This document shows positions 31,282 through 42,379 of a stretch of DNA of 64,000 nt, in pieces. Every line of letters begins with the position of its first letter. The stretch's first letter is position 1. Position numbers and translations under genes: made by a program. Origin of the DNA: Microdochium bolleyi (lineage: Eukaryota > Ascomycota > Sordariomycetes > Xylariales > Microdochiaceae); assembly GCA_001566295.1 (NCBI GenBank), contig KQ964262.1, forward strand, positions 496,001-560,000. The letters run 5' to 3'. Below the pieces are notes generated by a model, which saw only the letters and a program-made list of their open reading frames with translations, did no database searches and had not been told where the DNA came from.

Positions 31282-33456
31282 ATGTCGCCACCATCATCAC
31301 CACAAAAGAAGAGGTTCTTCCTCTACCCAGAACCCATCTCTGCGTAGGCCACTGCCCTATTCACTGCTTTATATCTGATCAGACCCGTGCTGACCCGCTG
31401 TCACAGGCCACCGTCACCGCCACGTCCAGAGCGCAAGTCGAATCCGGCCTTCACCGGGCTGGTCCTTGTCATTGCTACCTTCTTGTGCGTGCTATCCCTA
31501 TACAGACATCTGACGAGTCCGCTCCCCGCCTCAAGCTGACACTGCTTTCTCAGGCTCGAGTGGTCTGGCCTGCTGAGGCAGTACATCTGGCAGAATGCCG
31601 GATTCGGAGACCTGCGCAAGATCCGTCATCTCATAGAGTCCGCAGAGCCGCGCTTCGATCCTACCGTCTTCCCTCTTGGAGAGGAAGCAAGGCCTGACTC
31701 GAGTTCAGAGGCCAGTGACACAACCGCCAATGGCAATGGAGCTGCGCAGAGCAAGACCGCCGCGGCGAAGCCAGGACTTGCTCCGCTCGGACAACGCCAC
31801 TACACCGTCGCTGACTACCGCGAGCTGTACCTGTCCGGCGAGGTCACCCCGCTGGATGTCGCGCACGCCATCTTGCCCTTCATCCGCCGCGACACCTCGC
31901 CACCTGGCCTGCACTCGCTCGGATGGCACGAGGTCAACGTCGATCTCATCCTCGCCGCGGCCCGGGCGTCGACCGAGAGATATGCTTCAGGCCAGTCCCT
32001 CGGCCCGCTGGACGGCGTGCCCTCCGTGATAAAGGACGAGTACGACATGACCGGCTACACGACGACTCTGGGATCGCCCAATGATTATACGGGCAAGAAG
32101 CTCGAGGACGGCAAAATCGACGCCTGGAACGTGCGGCAGATGGAGGCGGCGGGTATCGTGATCCTCGGCAAGGTCTCCATGCACGAGTTCGGAATGGGTA
32201 AGTGATTCTTCTGTTCCCTCCAGTAGCCTCTTCATCTTCACCCACTGACACCACAACAAGACACGTCCGGCAACAACATCCTTTTCGGCACGACGCGCAA
32301 CCCGTACAACGCCAACTACTACACGGGCGGCAGCTCTGGCGGGTCCGCGTACGCCGTGGCAACGGGCCTCGTGCCGATCGCGCTGGGCAGCGACGGCGGC
32401 GGCAGCATCCGCATCCCGGCGTCGTACTGCTCCGTGTTCGGCCTCAAGACGTCCCATGGCAGGCTGTCGTGCAAGCCCGGCGAGAACCACAGCAACACGT
32501 GCGGCGTCAACGGGCCCCTGGCCGCCGACATCCGCTCGCTCGCGGCCTTCTACGGCGTCCTCAGCGAGGCCCACCCCACGACCAACTATCCCCTGCGCTC
32601 CCCGTTCACCCCGTCTCCGACCGCCGACCAGATCCTCTTCCACCCCTCAGGATCGCACAGCCGCAAGAAGCTGATCGGCATCCCGGAAGCCTGGTTCGCC
32701 CGCGCCGACCCGTCCGTGCAGAGACTCTGCCGCGCCACGATCGACCGGCTCGTCATGCACCGCGGATACACCACGGTCCCGATCGAGATTCCCTTCCTGC
32801 ACGAGGGCCAGATCGCGCACGCGCTGACCATCCTGACCGACGCTGCGACGCTGCTCCCGCCGTCCCACCCGACCGAGCGCCGCTACAAGGACGAGTTCGA
32901 GCGCTTGTCCCCGGCCAACCGGATCCTGCTCGCGCTCGGCCGGACCACGCCCGCGGCCGACTTCCTGCTCGCGCAGAAGCTGCGCCGCGTGCTCATGCAG
33001 CACCTCGCGTGGCTGTGGTCGGCCGCGCAGCACGGGCCGGACATGGTCATCGTGACGCCCGTGTCGGCGTGCGCGGGGTGGCCGATCGCCAACACGGACC
33101 CGTCCGGCGGGGAGCTCAAGCGGGGGCTGAGCGACGGCGACCGCACCCTGCGCACCATGGAGTTCGTCTGGATGGGCAACTTCTGCGGCGTGCCCGCGCT
33201 GTCGGTGCCGAGCGGGTATGTGAAGCCCGGCGAGAACAAGGAAGGCGTGGCCGGGGACGTTGCAGCTGCCGGGGACGCGGGGAAAGTGCCCGTCGGGTTG
33301 ATGGCTATGGGCGAGTGGGCGAGCGAGGAGGCGCTGCTGCGGTTCGGCCTGGATGCCGAGGAGCTCATGGGCCCCGAGGACGAGGGCGTGCAGTGCCGCC
33401 CCGAGTGCTGGGTGGACGTTCTGCGGCTCGCCAAGGAGCGCAAGGGGCGGGCTTAG
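31282..33456 (+). CDS. Amidase-signature hydrolase with N-terminal membrane anchor, 4 exons
   Basis: A 659-residue amidase of the Ser-Ser-Lys family, which cleaves C-N amide bonds to release ammonia or amines. Exons are 31282..31343, 31407..31484, 31554..32197 and 32261..33456; all introns are GT-AG of 63-69 nt and keep frame, the second with a clear GCTGAC branch site. The catalytic parts are Lys in SVIKDEYD (near 204), the GGSSGGSA motif (near 287) with the cis-Ser, and GSDGGGSIRIPA (near 305-315) with the nucleophile Ser. Residues about 37-54 (GLVLVIATFLLEWSGLL) form a hydrophobic helix after a Pro/Arg-rich head, so the enzyme is probably anchored to a membrane. It is convergent with the oxygenase gene (147 bases between stops). 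The substrate is unknown; glutamyl-tRNA amidotransferase is unlikely because of the anchor and the extended sequence. Confidence 0.88.
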
Positions 33457-33603
33457 ATATATACCTTTGACTGCACCTGCACGCACTCGAAGGAACGCTT
33501 GCGCTTACTCGCTGTGTTACTGCGGTATGAAGACACTTAAGATAATGATTATAGATGGTAGATTCTCCAAGTATTGATCTGTTTTGTACATGAAAACTTT
33601 CGC

Positions 33604-34926
33604 TCAGTCGATGATCCTGCCCTCGAACCCCGGCAGGATCTGCTGCCCGTGATCGCTCCTGTACGTCTTGCCCCTCTGCTGCTGCCACGTCTGCTTGAGC
33701 TTGGTGAACTCGCCCATGGTCGGCACCCTGTGCCCGCCGCGCTCGAACTCGTTCTGTGTGTACCCTTCCCTCTTCAGCACCGGCGAGTCGACCGTCTTGA
33801 GCTCGAGGTCGTTCTGCGGCCGCGCGAAGTACAGCAGGCCCAGGCGGTCGACGTGCTGCTGGTCCTTGGGGGGCACCGACACGCGGTGCACGGTGGACTT
33901 GATGTATCCGCCCGTCAGGAAGGACAGGGCGTCGCACGTGTTGACCGTGAGGCTGGCGTCGAGGGGCTTGGCCCACTTCCAGTCGCCCGTGGCGTGGTCC
34001 TTGATCTGCAGCGCCGCGACGGGCTGGCGGAATAAGAGGGTGATTGTGCCCAGGTCCGTGTGGCCCGGGGAGAAGAGCGGCTCGGAGCCCAGCGCCGCGA
34101 TTTCCTCCGGGGTGAAGCGCGAGTACTTCATGTACCGCAGGTGCGACTCGTCGTGGGTCTCCCAGCGGTGCACGCGCGTGAAGAAGTCCTCGCGCAGCTC
34201 AAGCGCGAGCGCGATGAGGTGGTTGAGCGGGTCGAGGACGCGGTCGTGGAGGTCCTGGGAGGGCGAGTTAGTAGTCTGAAAGGAGGTGGTGCGTGGTGGT
34301 GATGTGGGGAAGGGAATGTTCATACCTTGGCGAACTCCTCGATCTCACCCTTGTTCTCCTTGAGCAGGCCTGGGAGACGCTGCTTGATTGTGCCATCGTT
34401 TGCTACCAGGCACACAAAGTCAGCCACGGACGTCTGATACATGGCACCTCAACGAAGAGTTGGTCAGCCGACAACACTGCACGTACTCGCCATGTTCCAC
34501 ACCTCCGTCTTGTCCTTCTGCCCTCCAGAGAGGACCCGCCTGCCGGCTGGCCGGTACCCGTTGTAGTCCCCATTGTCCAGGTCCGGCACGTACTGCAGCT
34601 TCTCCTCGATAGGCAGCTTGTAGAAGGCCTCGCCGAGCGCGAACTGCCGGTCGACGCGCTCCTGCGCGATGCCGAAGTTGGTCACGTAGAAGAATCCTTT
34701 CGTCCGGATGGCCTCGATAAGAGTGTCAGCGAGCTCCTTGTTGCCCGCCGGGGTGCCATACTTGGCAAGGTCGATGGTCGGGACTGTGGTTGTGATTGTA
34801 AGTATGGAGGTCTAACTGTGAGAACATGTTTGTTCAGGGGGGGCTGTGCCTACGGTCTGCCCAGTCCAGGTCCTCCTTGGTCTCGGGGACATGGGAGTAC
34901 TCGTAGAGGTGCGTTGCGGAAGGCAT
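33604..34926 (-). CDS. 2-oxoglutarate/Fe(II)-dependent oxygenase, isopenicillin-N-synthase-like, 4 exons
   Basis: A 365-residue non-haem iron oxygenase that couples 2-oxoglutarate decarboxylation to oxidation of an unknown substrate. Exons on the minus strand are 34926..34854, 34783..34487, 34402..34326 and 34254..33604; introns are GT-AG and keep frame. The N-terminal DIOX_N-type domain reads DLPTIDLAKYG and GFFYVTNFGI. The iron ligands are His and Asp of GHTDLGTITLLF (near 213-215) and the distal His of KSTVHRVS (near 271); the 2-oxoglutarate-binding Arg is probably that of VDRLGLLYF. Length and order match fungal IPNS-like oxygenases. It overlaps nothing and is convergent with the amidase. 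A TATA-like element lies about 100 bases before the ATG. Such enzymes take part in both secondary metabolism and nutrient catabolism, so the role stays open. Confidence 0.88.
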
Positions 34927-36096
34927 CTTGCAATGGTTCTAGGGGGTATTGAGACGAAGGGTAAAGCAAGACAAGGGGTGTTAGCTCAGACCAGATCCCC
35001 AGCGTTCGGAATTACTTGGCATGTTTATATGGCTGCCAAAACCTACACTCGGTGTTATTCCCGCCTTTCTCCCGCCTCTGCTTACAACTCCAAACTTCCC
35101 CGCTCCTGGCGACGTCGGCGGGGAGGAGTTGGAGCAGAGGGGAGCCGTCGGGAGCAGTCCGGGTCGGCGCCGACGCGGAGAAGCGCCTCGGGCAGGCGAC
35201 TCCACCCCAGCGCCGCTCAGGAGTTAGGAGGGTCCCACCGTCCCGGCGCCGTGACGCCATATCACGCAACACGCCAGCATGGTCCCGTCATTCGCCAGGG
35301 CCCCGTGCCAAGGCAACAACGCGTTGCTGCACTCCAAGTACCCAGGCATCCTGACAGACACCAATGTGCCCCAGCCCACGAGTCATATCCTCCCGATTGC
35401 TGAGGCTCCACCAACTCATGGCGACCACTTGCTGACCCCAAGATGGCGTGATAGCGATGCAGGTTTCGCCATCTTCTGGGCGTTACAATCATGGCCAGGA
35501 TTGCCTCTCTCGTTGCCAGTTTGCGCCTTCAGAGCAGCCATGGACAGGGCCTCCGTTGTCCCGGTCGCCATCGGATAAACCGCCGTGGCTCCGAGATAGG
35601 AATGGTGCAATACCATACCAATATCACACAAACCCCTCCGCCCCCTATCTTTCAGGCTGGAGCTGCCAATGGCGGCATCTGCTCGTAGTTCCGACGGGAG
35701 GACTTTGCCATGATGCTCCTATTAGCTTCCGGGATCGTGCCGGACGGCGGCGGATGTACTCCGCCGTGGAGGCTCTCGCCCCCCACGCCTAGACATGATG
35801 AGGTGAGAATTCCATGATAGACAGGATCTTCTTCGGCAATACTTCCCCGGGAGCGCCTCTGGTTGGCTGTGGCCTATATCCTCTTCCAGACTTGGCAAAA
35901 ACATGACGATCAAGTCAAAACTCGGGACCCATCCCATGCATGCGGACACAAACGCTGGGTGGTACGGAGAGTTCATGCACTTCTGCCACCCTTTTCCTCG
36001 TCGATACAAGGCCTAAGACACACGGCTGAGAGCTTGTCACTCTGTCACAGATACTTACAGGCTCAACTTTGCCAGACATCACTCCACACCGTCAAG
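34927..36096. other. Divergent intergenic region between oxygenase and permease
   Basis: About 1.2 kb shared by two divergent genes. No gene seen; it should contain both promoters. Confidence 0.5.
35024..35029 (-). promoter_or_regulatory. Putative TATA box of the 2OG-oxygenase gene
   Basis: TATAAA on the minus strand in CATATAAACATG, about 100 bases before the ATG at 34926. Confidence 0.4.
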
Positions 36097-38502
36097 ATGG
36101 GTTACGTCTCCCGTCAGCTGAAGCGGACGAAGGTCGGCACCGTCGTGGTCTCCGTCTTTGATTGGTATCGTGAGTCAGCCAGTTGAGCTCGACAGGATTT
36201 CGAGAGCCCAATACTGACGCTCAGAGCTGCAGCCGAGCATTACCCCATTGAGGAGCGAAAGCTTCTGCGCAAGCTTGATCTCGCGATCCTGGTGTTCGGA
36301 TGCATCAGTTGTAAGTCTTCGCTCTGCCTCTTCGCCGAGGTATAGGCAATCGCATAAGTAGATTGGAGGCTAACGGGTCATATCACTTAGTCTTCTGCCG
36401 CGTTGGTTGCCCCCGTCCGCAAACCGCACTCTAGTGCAACCATCTAATGCGCAAGATAGTTCCTCGGCCAGAACAACATCACCAATGCCTACGTATCGGG
36501 CATGTCAGAAGACCTCAACGCCCACGGCAATGAGCTCAACTACTACCTCGTGGCCTGTGAGACACCTCCAACCCATCTTGCAAATCGCCCGCCGCTGATC
36601 ATTGTTTGAATGTAGACAATACCGCATACGTTCTCGGTCAGACCCCCCTGATGACCCTGCAAACCAAGGCGAAGATGTAAGTTCCAATGACTCCCAATCT
36701 ACGCCCCGTCCGGCCAGATACTAACCGTGACCTATTCGAATGAATAGAGCACCATTCCTTCTGCCATCGTTGCAGATATTCTGGGCCATCATCGCGTTCT
36801 GCCAGTCGCGCGTCACGGAGAATTGGCACCTCTACATCCTTCGAGCCACGACAGGCTTTCTTGAGGCCTCGTCTTTTGGCGGTACACATCTGATTCGTAA
36901 GTCTGTTCTGTCTGGTGGCCATCGAAACCTGGTCGGTCCGGCGACTCGTCAGGCCAGCAAGCTGACCTAGTACATGACACCACGTAGTCGGAAGCTGGTT
37001 CAAAGATGAGGAGCTGTTCAAGCGCGCTGGTCTCTGGTTCACGTGCAACGCGCTTGGCGGCGTCATCAGTGGTTATCTCCAGGCCGCGACGTACAGCAAC
37101 TTGCAGGGCGTCTTGGGCCACAGTGGATGGCAGTGGCTGTTCTTGATCCGTGAGCCCTCCCTGCACCCAAGATCGATCTCCCTCTCTCCTTTCCAACCCA
37201 CATACGATTCCTGACACATCACAACCAAAAATACAGAGGGCATCATCACGCTGCCCACAGCCTTCATCGGCTTTGCCTTCTGGCCAGGTCTTCCGATCTC
37301 CCCGAAGCGGTGGTACTTCAGTGACGAAGAGCACGCGCTTGCCATCAAGCGCATGCCCGTCATCGAGAAGGAGGGCATCACCTGGAAGACGTTCAAGTAC
37401 ACGCTCTCGCGGCCCATGTGGTGGATCTGCGTGCCCTGCTACATGTTAGTACCTGCTCGCCCAAATCGGTCCTCTTCTTTCTCTGCTTTTCCGCGAAAAC
37501 TTGGAGCAGAAAGACTAACGCGGAAGCACTTTTGTTGCAAATTAGCTGCCTCTGCCAAGCCGGGTACTGGACGAATTACATGCAGCTCTGGCTCAAGCGC
37601 AGTGGTGGCTACTCGGTGCAGCTCATCAACATCCTGCCGACGTTCATCGACATTATCAAGGCCCTGTCGTCGTGGCTCGGGACCACGCTGGCTGGTTGTC
37701 TGAGTCTGCGCGGGCTGTGGTCGTTTCAGTTTGTGAGTAGTGAAATCCGGCCGAGCATGAAAAGAAACACAGCCCCGGAGCTCGTGATCGCAGAAGTAGT
37801 GCTGACGTGAGCTGCTTTACCACAGACATTCATGTTGTTCGCCTCCCTTGTCCTTTCTGTCTGGAATGTCCCCGACATCCTCAAGTTCGTCGCCTTCTAC
37901 AGCGGCGGCTTCCACGGCATGGCGTCACCAATTCTGGTGAGTTCCTTCCTCGACCGATCTCCGTCATCGCCTCGTGTCGGACAGCGCGAGGTCACGACGC
38001 ACTATGCCCAAGTGTCGGTAAAAACTGATAACCCTCGTGTGACTAGTACTCATGGGTGAACTCCACCCTCAAGGACAACTACGGCGAGCGCGGCCTCATC
38101 ATCTCGTCGATGATGACGCTCGGCTTCACGATGCAAATCTGGGTGCCCCTGTTCACGTACCCGACCGTGCAGGCCCCGCGGTTCCCCCACGGGTATCCGG
38201 CGTCCGCAGTGTTCGAGGTTGCCATGTGGGCGTTACTCATGTTCGGCTCGTGGTACATGGCGCGCTGGAAGCTGAGGCAGCAGTCCCCAACCGGCAGTGG
38301 CGGTGGTGCTGCTGATGTCGAGGCACAGGGTGGTGATGGTGCGCTGCAGGGCGAGAAGGAGGGACATGTCCAGGAGCAAAAGGACGGCGCGACGATCTCG
38401 GGGGCTGGTGTGGCGTCGTCGAGAGGCAGCTCGAGTCTGCACGAGCGGAGCTCCGCGGATGAGAAGTCGCCTGTGGGCCTCCGCGATGGCAAGGCTCCCT
38501 AG
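36097..38502 (+). CDS. MFS permease, ACS family, Liz1/Vht1/Fen2-like, 11 exons
   Basis: A 532-residue plasma-membrane permease of the fungal group around Liz1, Fen2 (pantothenate), Vht1 (biotin) and Seo1. Exons are 36097..36169, 36227..36310, 36391..36401, 36460..36556, 36616..36676, 36748..36896, 36988..37149, 37237..37444, 37546..37732, 37826..37936 and 38047..38502; all keep frame with GT-AG ends. Exon 3 has only 11 nt yet is needed to join ISF and CRFLGQNN. Group marks are YPIEERKLLRKLDLAILVFG, GQNNITNAYVSGM (TM1 end), GQTPLMTLQTK, ENWHLYILRATTGFLEAS, GWQWLFLIQGI, and the late YSWVNSTLKDNYGERGLI. The C-terminal 80 residues are polar, Ser/Gly/Gln-rich and cytosolic. The substrate is probably a vitamin or small organic acid but cannot be fixed. 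It is divergent from the oxygenase gene. Confidence 0.9.
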
Positions 38503-39018
38503 GTGTTTCTGGGCATTCTGTGATGGTGGCATAGCGCAGGTCTCTCAGACATAGTCTCTTGCAGCCTGCGCAGGAAAGTTGTAGCGATCAAGCTACCCTA
38601 GATGTACTGATCAACCGCATTAACAGTCTCACCCGCGAGTCATAACATGGACGACGCGTTTTCTTTGATCGCGGTGCGGCTGGAAACCTGAGACTAGAGT
38701 GTAAGCAGGTCGTCTGACACTGACTAGTGACGGTACATCCCAGAGCAGATCGAAAACCATCGCATGCAGATATGCTCCGTTGCGCAGCCAGAGTCAGTGA
38801 ATTTGGATAAGAAACGATCCGCAGTAATTCGGGCTCAGTTATATAGATTATGTTTCAATATGATTGTACTGTGAGTCTTTAATCTTTCAAGTGGTCAGCG
38901 GCGCCTGTCCAACGGCTGTATCTCATCGCAGCTGTTTTCCTGGGCAGACTTGTCGCCACCCACAAGTATGCTTTTCCGGACAGAGTACCACCCGCGTCTC
39001 CAGCAAAGCCCTGTTGTC
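38503..39018. other. Intergenic, nothing recognised
   Basis: Convergent 3' space between the permease and the Thr-rich gene. Confidence 0.6.
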
Positions 39019-40295
39019 TCATGCCTGTTGTGCTCTGTACTCCTGGTAACCACAGAGGCCGTTGGAGATAGCATACCCAGTGCCGGCATTGCTTGTGACG
39101 AACAGGGCCTGATTGGCACTCTGGCTCGCGCAGGTGCGGTCACGGTTGTGCATGAGGTAGCATGCGGTGCTCCCCTTGGGATAGATGCTGCCGGTGCAGC
39201 CTTCCTTCTTCAGACACGCGACGCAGCACTGGACGGCCGAGCTAACACCAATCACGTAGTCGAGAATGGTGGCGCCCGTGAGCTGCCCGTTGCCGTTGTT
39301 GAAGACGTTGGTGATCGGCCTCCCCTGGTAGGTCTCGAAGATGTTGTTAGGCCCGCAGCCGGCGTACTCGGTGGCCATCGCGGTCTCAGTGGTGGTGGAG
39401 GTTGTGGTCTCGGTGGTCGTAGTCGTGGCGGTGGCGGTTTCTGTGGCAGTCGTGGTCTCAGTGATGATCTGAGTCGTCGAGGCACGGGGCACCTCGGTGG
39501 AAGTGCTGGTGACGGTCGAGGTCGTGGTCTCGGTGGCGGGGGCCGGGGTCACTGTCTCCGAGGATGTCTCGGTCTGCGTGAGGGTCTGCTGCACGGTGGT
39601 GGTCACCGAGCACTGCACCTCGGTCGGGTACTGCGTGCCCTCGCCGAGCGAGCACGCGCCGTCGCTGGGGCTCGGCTGCGCGGCGCCGCTGTAGGTCCCC
39701 ACGATGGAGGTCGGGTACTGCGAAGGCTTGGGCACGGTGGCCTTGTGGCAGTGACGGCGGTGGCTGTCGCGCTTACGGGCTGGGTAGCCGTTGGCCGTGT
39801 CCGCGATGGGCACAAAAGTACTTGCGGCGCCAATGACGGTGGTGCTCGTCGAAGTCACAACTTCGTTGACGGTCGAGGTCTCTGTGGCAGTGGAAGTGGT
39901 CGTTGTCGTCGACGTTTCTGTGAGTCTTGTTGTCAGCATGCACTGTTGTTGATCGAGGACAGGTACCGTCATGTCTTATGACGAGGGCGCAAAGACTTAC
40001 CAGTCTCAGTCGAGGTCGACGTGTACGTGTCAGTGACCGTGTTCTCGGTCGTAGTCGTGGTGACCTCGAGAGTTGTCGTTTCAGTCTCTGTGATCGGAGC
40101 CGCGGTCAGGGTCTCGGTGACGGCGGTAGTCGTTGTGACATCTGGCAGGCTGGCGGTCGAGGTGGACTCGGCAGTCGCTGTCCCGACGGGGCTGACCGGC
40201 TTTGGGCCCATGGCAGTGACACAGTGAACCTCGCTGTTGGCGGCCTGGGCTGCCGCCAAGGTCCCCATGAGGAGAATGCATCGTACAGACCGCAT
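39019..40295 (-). CDS. Secreted Thr-rich protein with C-terminal PAN/apple-like Cys domain, 2 exons
   Basis: A predicted 397-residue secreted protein. Exon 1 is 40295..40001 and exon 2 is 39917..39019; the 83-nt intron (GTAAGT ... ACTCACAG) keeps frame. Residues 1-18 (MRSVRCILLMGTLAAAQA) are a signal peptide. An in-frame Met 22 codons upstream would bury it and was not used. Two long Thr/Ser/Glu-rich stretches (about 30-120 and 190-280) flank a small Cys-containing part (DGACSLGEGTQYPTEVQC). The last 112 residues form a module with eight or more Cys (CGPNN, VQCCVACLKKEGC, GSTACYLM, RTCASQ, GLCGY), whose CCxxC...C pattern is like fungal PAN/apple domains that bind proteins or glycans. No GPI signal is seen. 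It resembles the 19379-20512 gene in layout. A TATA element lies about 90 bases upstream. Confidence 0.74.
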
Positions 40296-42379
40296 ATTGA
40301 GCCTCTGTGATGTGGACTTGATAGGGAAGAAAGCTTGGGAGATGGTGATGCTGCATCCCATGGCTGAGACGGGTTCGGTCGCACACTTTTATACACCTCT
40401 CAAAATCTGCTGACATCCATCACGGAGTGGCAAGTGACGGACATGGTCCTCATTTCCACTGTTGCGCCATGGCGCGATCTGCTTCAGGGCCGCCAACGCC
40501 TCCAGTGGCCTAGGCGCCATGTGGTCGGTCATGCCGGAGCGGGAAAAGCACGGGATGTATGGTATCAAGGTGCTGAATCGCAACAGCTTGCCCGAAGCGA
40601 TACAAAGGCCTCATGGTATTCCAGGGGGAACGGGTCTTCCAATGCGCAGTGCTTCCCTGGGTTTCCACTGCCCAGCGGGACAGACCAGGGCCCTGGACCG
40701 TTCTGTTACAGATCCGATTGGGTGGGGACCTCGCGATCTTTTTCTTCTTCTCCTTGGTCTCGTCATGGTAATCCCGGCGTTCAGCTTCTTAGCTCATGGG
40801 CGACCGATTGTCTACCGATCCCCAATCGTCTCGAAAGGAGAAGACGGAAGGCCACGGGCAGCCCATGGCACTCGTTGCGCGTTTGAGAAGAGGTGATCGC
40901 CTATGCCAGTGCAGGATCATCGTTGCCATCCGTGATTGCCACTCCCTGCGGGTCAGGCACACGGTCCCTGCGTCAGTCTAATTCGGAAAAACTGCGAATC
41001 CGAGCCAGCTGGATACAGCACGGACGAGTGTCAAATTCAGCCGCAACTCAGGAACAGACACAGCTGGAGTGCAGCGGCAGCGGTGAGAATCTTTCCAGCC
41101 AGCCACGTTTCTGTTCACCGCTGACTTGTTGGTCCGACCACATCGCATGGCCACTGAATCATGCTGCTTCTTTGGGCTCCGGATCTGTCAGGGGCAAGGC
41201 GCGTGGGCTCAGGAGGCCGGGGATCTGGTTTGGGTCCAGACTCGTCTCCGACCGAATAACCAAGAGTCGCCCCGCCCGGTAGTCGTGGAGACAACATGGC
41301 TAGTAGGAATTGTGATGGTATGAAGGTGTCTGGATTGGGTTCCAACTCTGTATTTGTATCCTATGGTCTGAACCACGACGATGCTCCTCAAGCCAATAGG
41401 CACCGACCTTCGTACAGCTGCCGCGATCAAGACCCTTTCCAGGCTCGTGACTGTGCCAGCACGCAATGGAGAGAAACCCAGATGACCAAGAAATCTACGG
41501 ATGCCCGGCTGATCCTCCGAGGTCGGCAGATCAGCTCTCTTCTTGATCGCGTTGCTCAACAAGGTGTGCTTGCCGTGCTTGCTCGTCGACACGGGTCATG
41601 TGCAGTGCTCCGCTCATATGTGGAAATATGTAACTATAGGCGTGTTTATGGCTATGTGAGCCGCTGTGGCTGGCCCGCTATCGAACTCTAAACTCCTTGT
41701 CGTCGCGGCCCGGGGCTTAGCGTCCGTCGCCCGTGGTCCGCTGTCAGCCTCACCTCAATCCACAACCCTCACACAATTTGTGCACTAGGCCCCTTTTCTC
41801 CCCAACGTTCTTCCGCGCGCTGCTGCTTTGTGTCCTTGCACATATATATAATTGAACAACTGCATGTCTCGGCCTATGCTAAGTATTGCATTATCCGAGC
41901 GAGAACCCCGGCTTAGAGGTGTCATTCTTGCATATCGCGTGGAGTGATGATATTGCATAAAAGCATAAACTCGCTTGATTTGTTCCCCGAGGCCACTGGG
42001 CGTCGCCTGGTCCACAGCGTGAATGGATCACCGGTACGTTCCTACGGGGTATCACTTGGTGGCTGCAAGACTTTCGCCAAGACGGGCCACGTCGAGCATC
42101 GCAGAGAGTAAAGTACAGTACTCCGCAACCGTCTGACGATGTCACTGAGCCTCCGTCACATGTTGAGGCACTGGACTGTGGAAAATTCCGTGTACTGCCT
42201 GGTATCGTCCTCGACCCGTCCATCGCGGCCTAGTAGTAGAGCAAGACAAGCGTGCGAACTCCGCGATCATACTGTTCATTCTCCTTTACAATACAACTTT
42301 GGACGGTGGGTTACGAGTCTAGATACGCCTCCTTTCTCGTTTCCACCCAATACCGAGTAGTCACTTATTCCCCGGGACT
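40296..42379. other. 2.1-kb intergenic region, no gene recognised
   Basis: Promoter of the Thr-rich gene at the left, 3' space of the MFS gene at the right. Open frames of 110-150 codons on both strands show no domain marks and were not called. Confidence 0.5.
40385..40392 (-). promoter_or_regulatory. Putative TATA box of the Thr-rich gene at 39019-40295
   Basis: TATAAAAG on the minus strand, about 90 bases before the ATG at 40295. Confidence 0.5.

Noticed and set aside
32202..33470. 422-codon frame overlapping the amidase on the same strand
   Set aside because: Shifted frame of the GC-rich amidase exon, Arg-rich, no likeness to a family.
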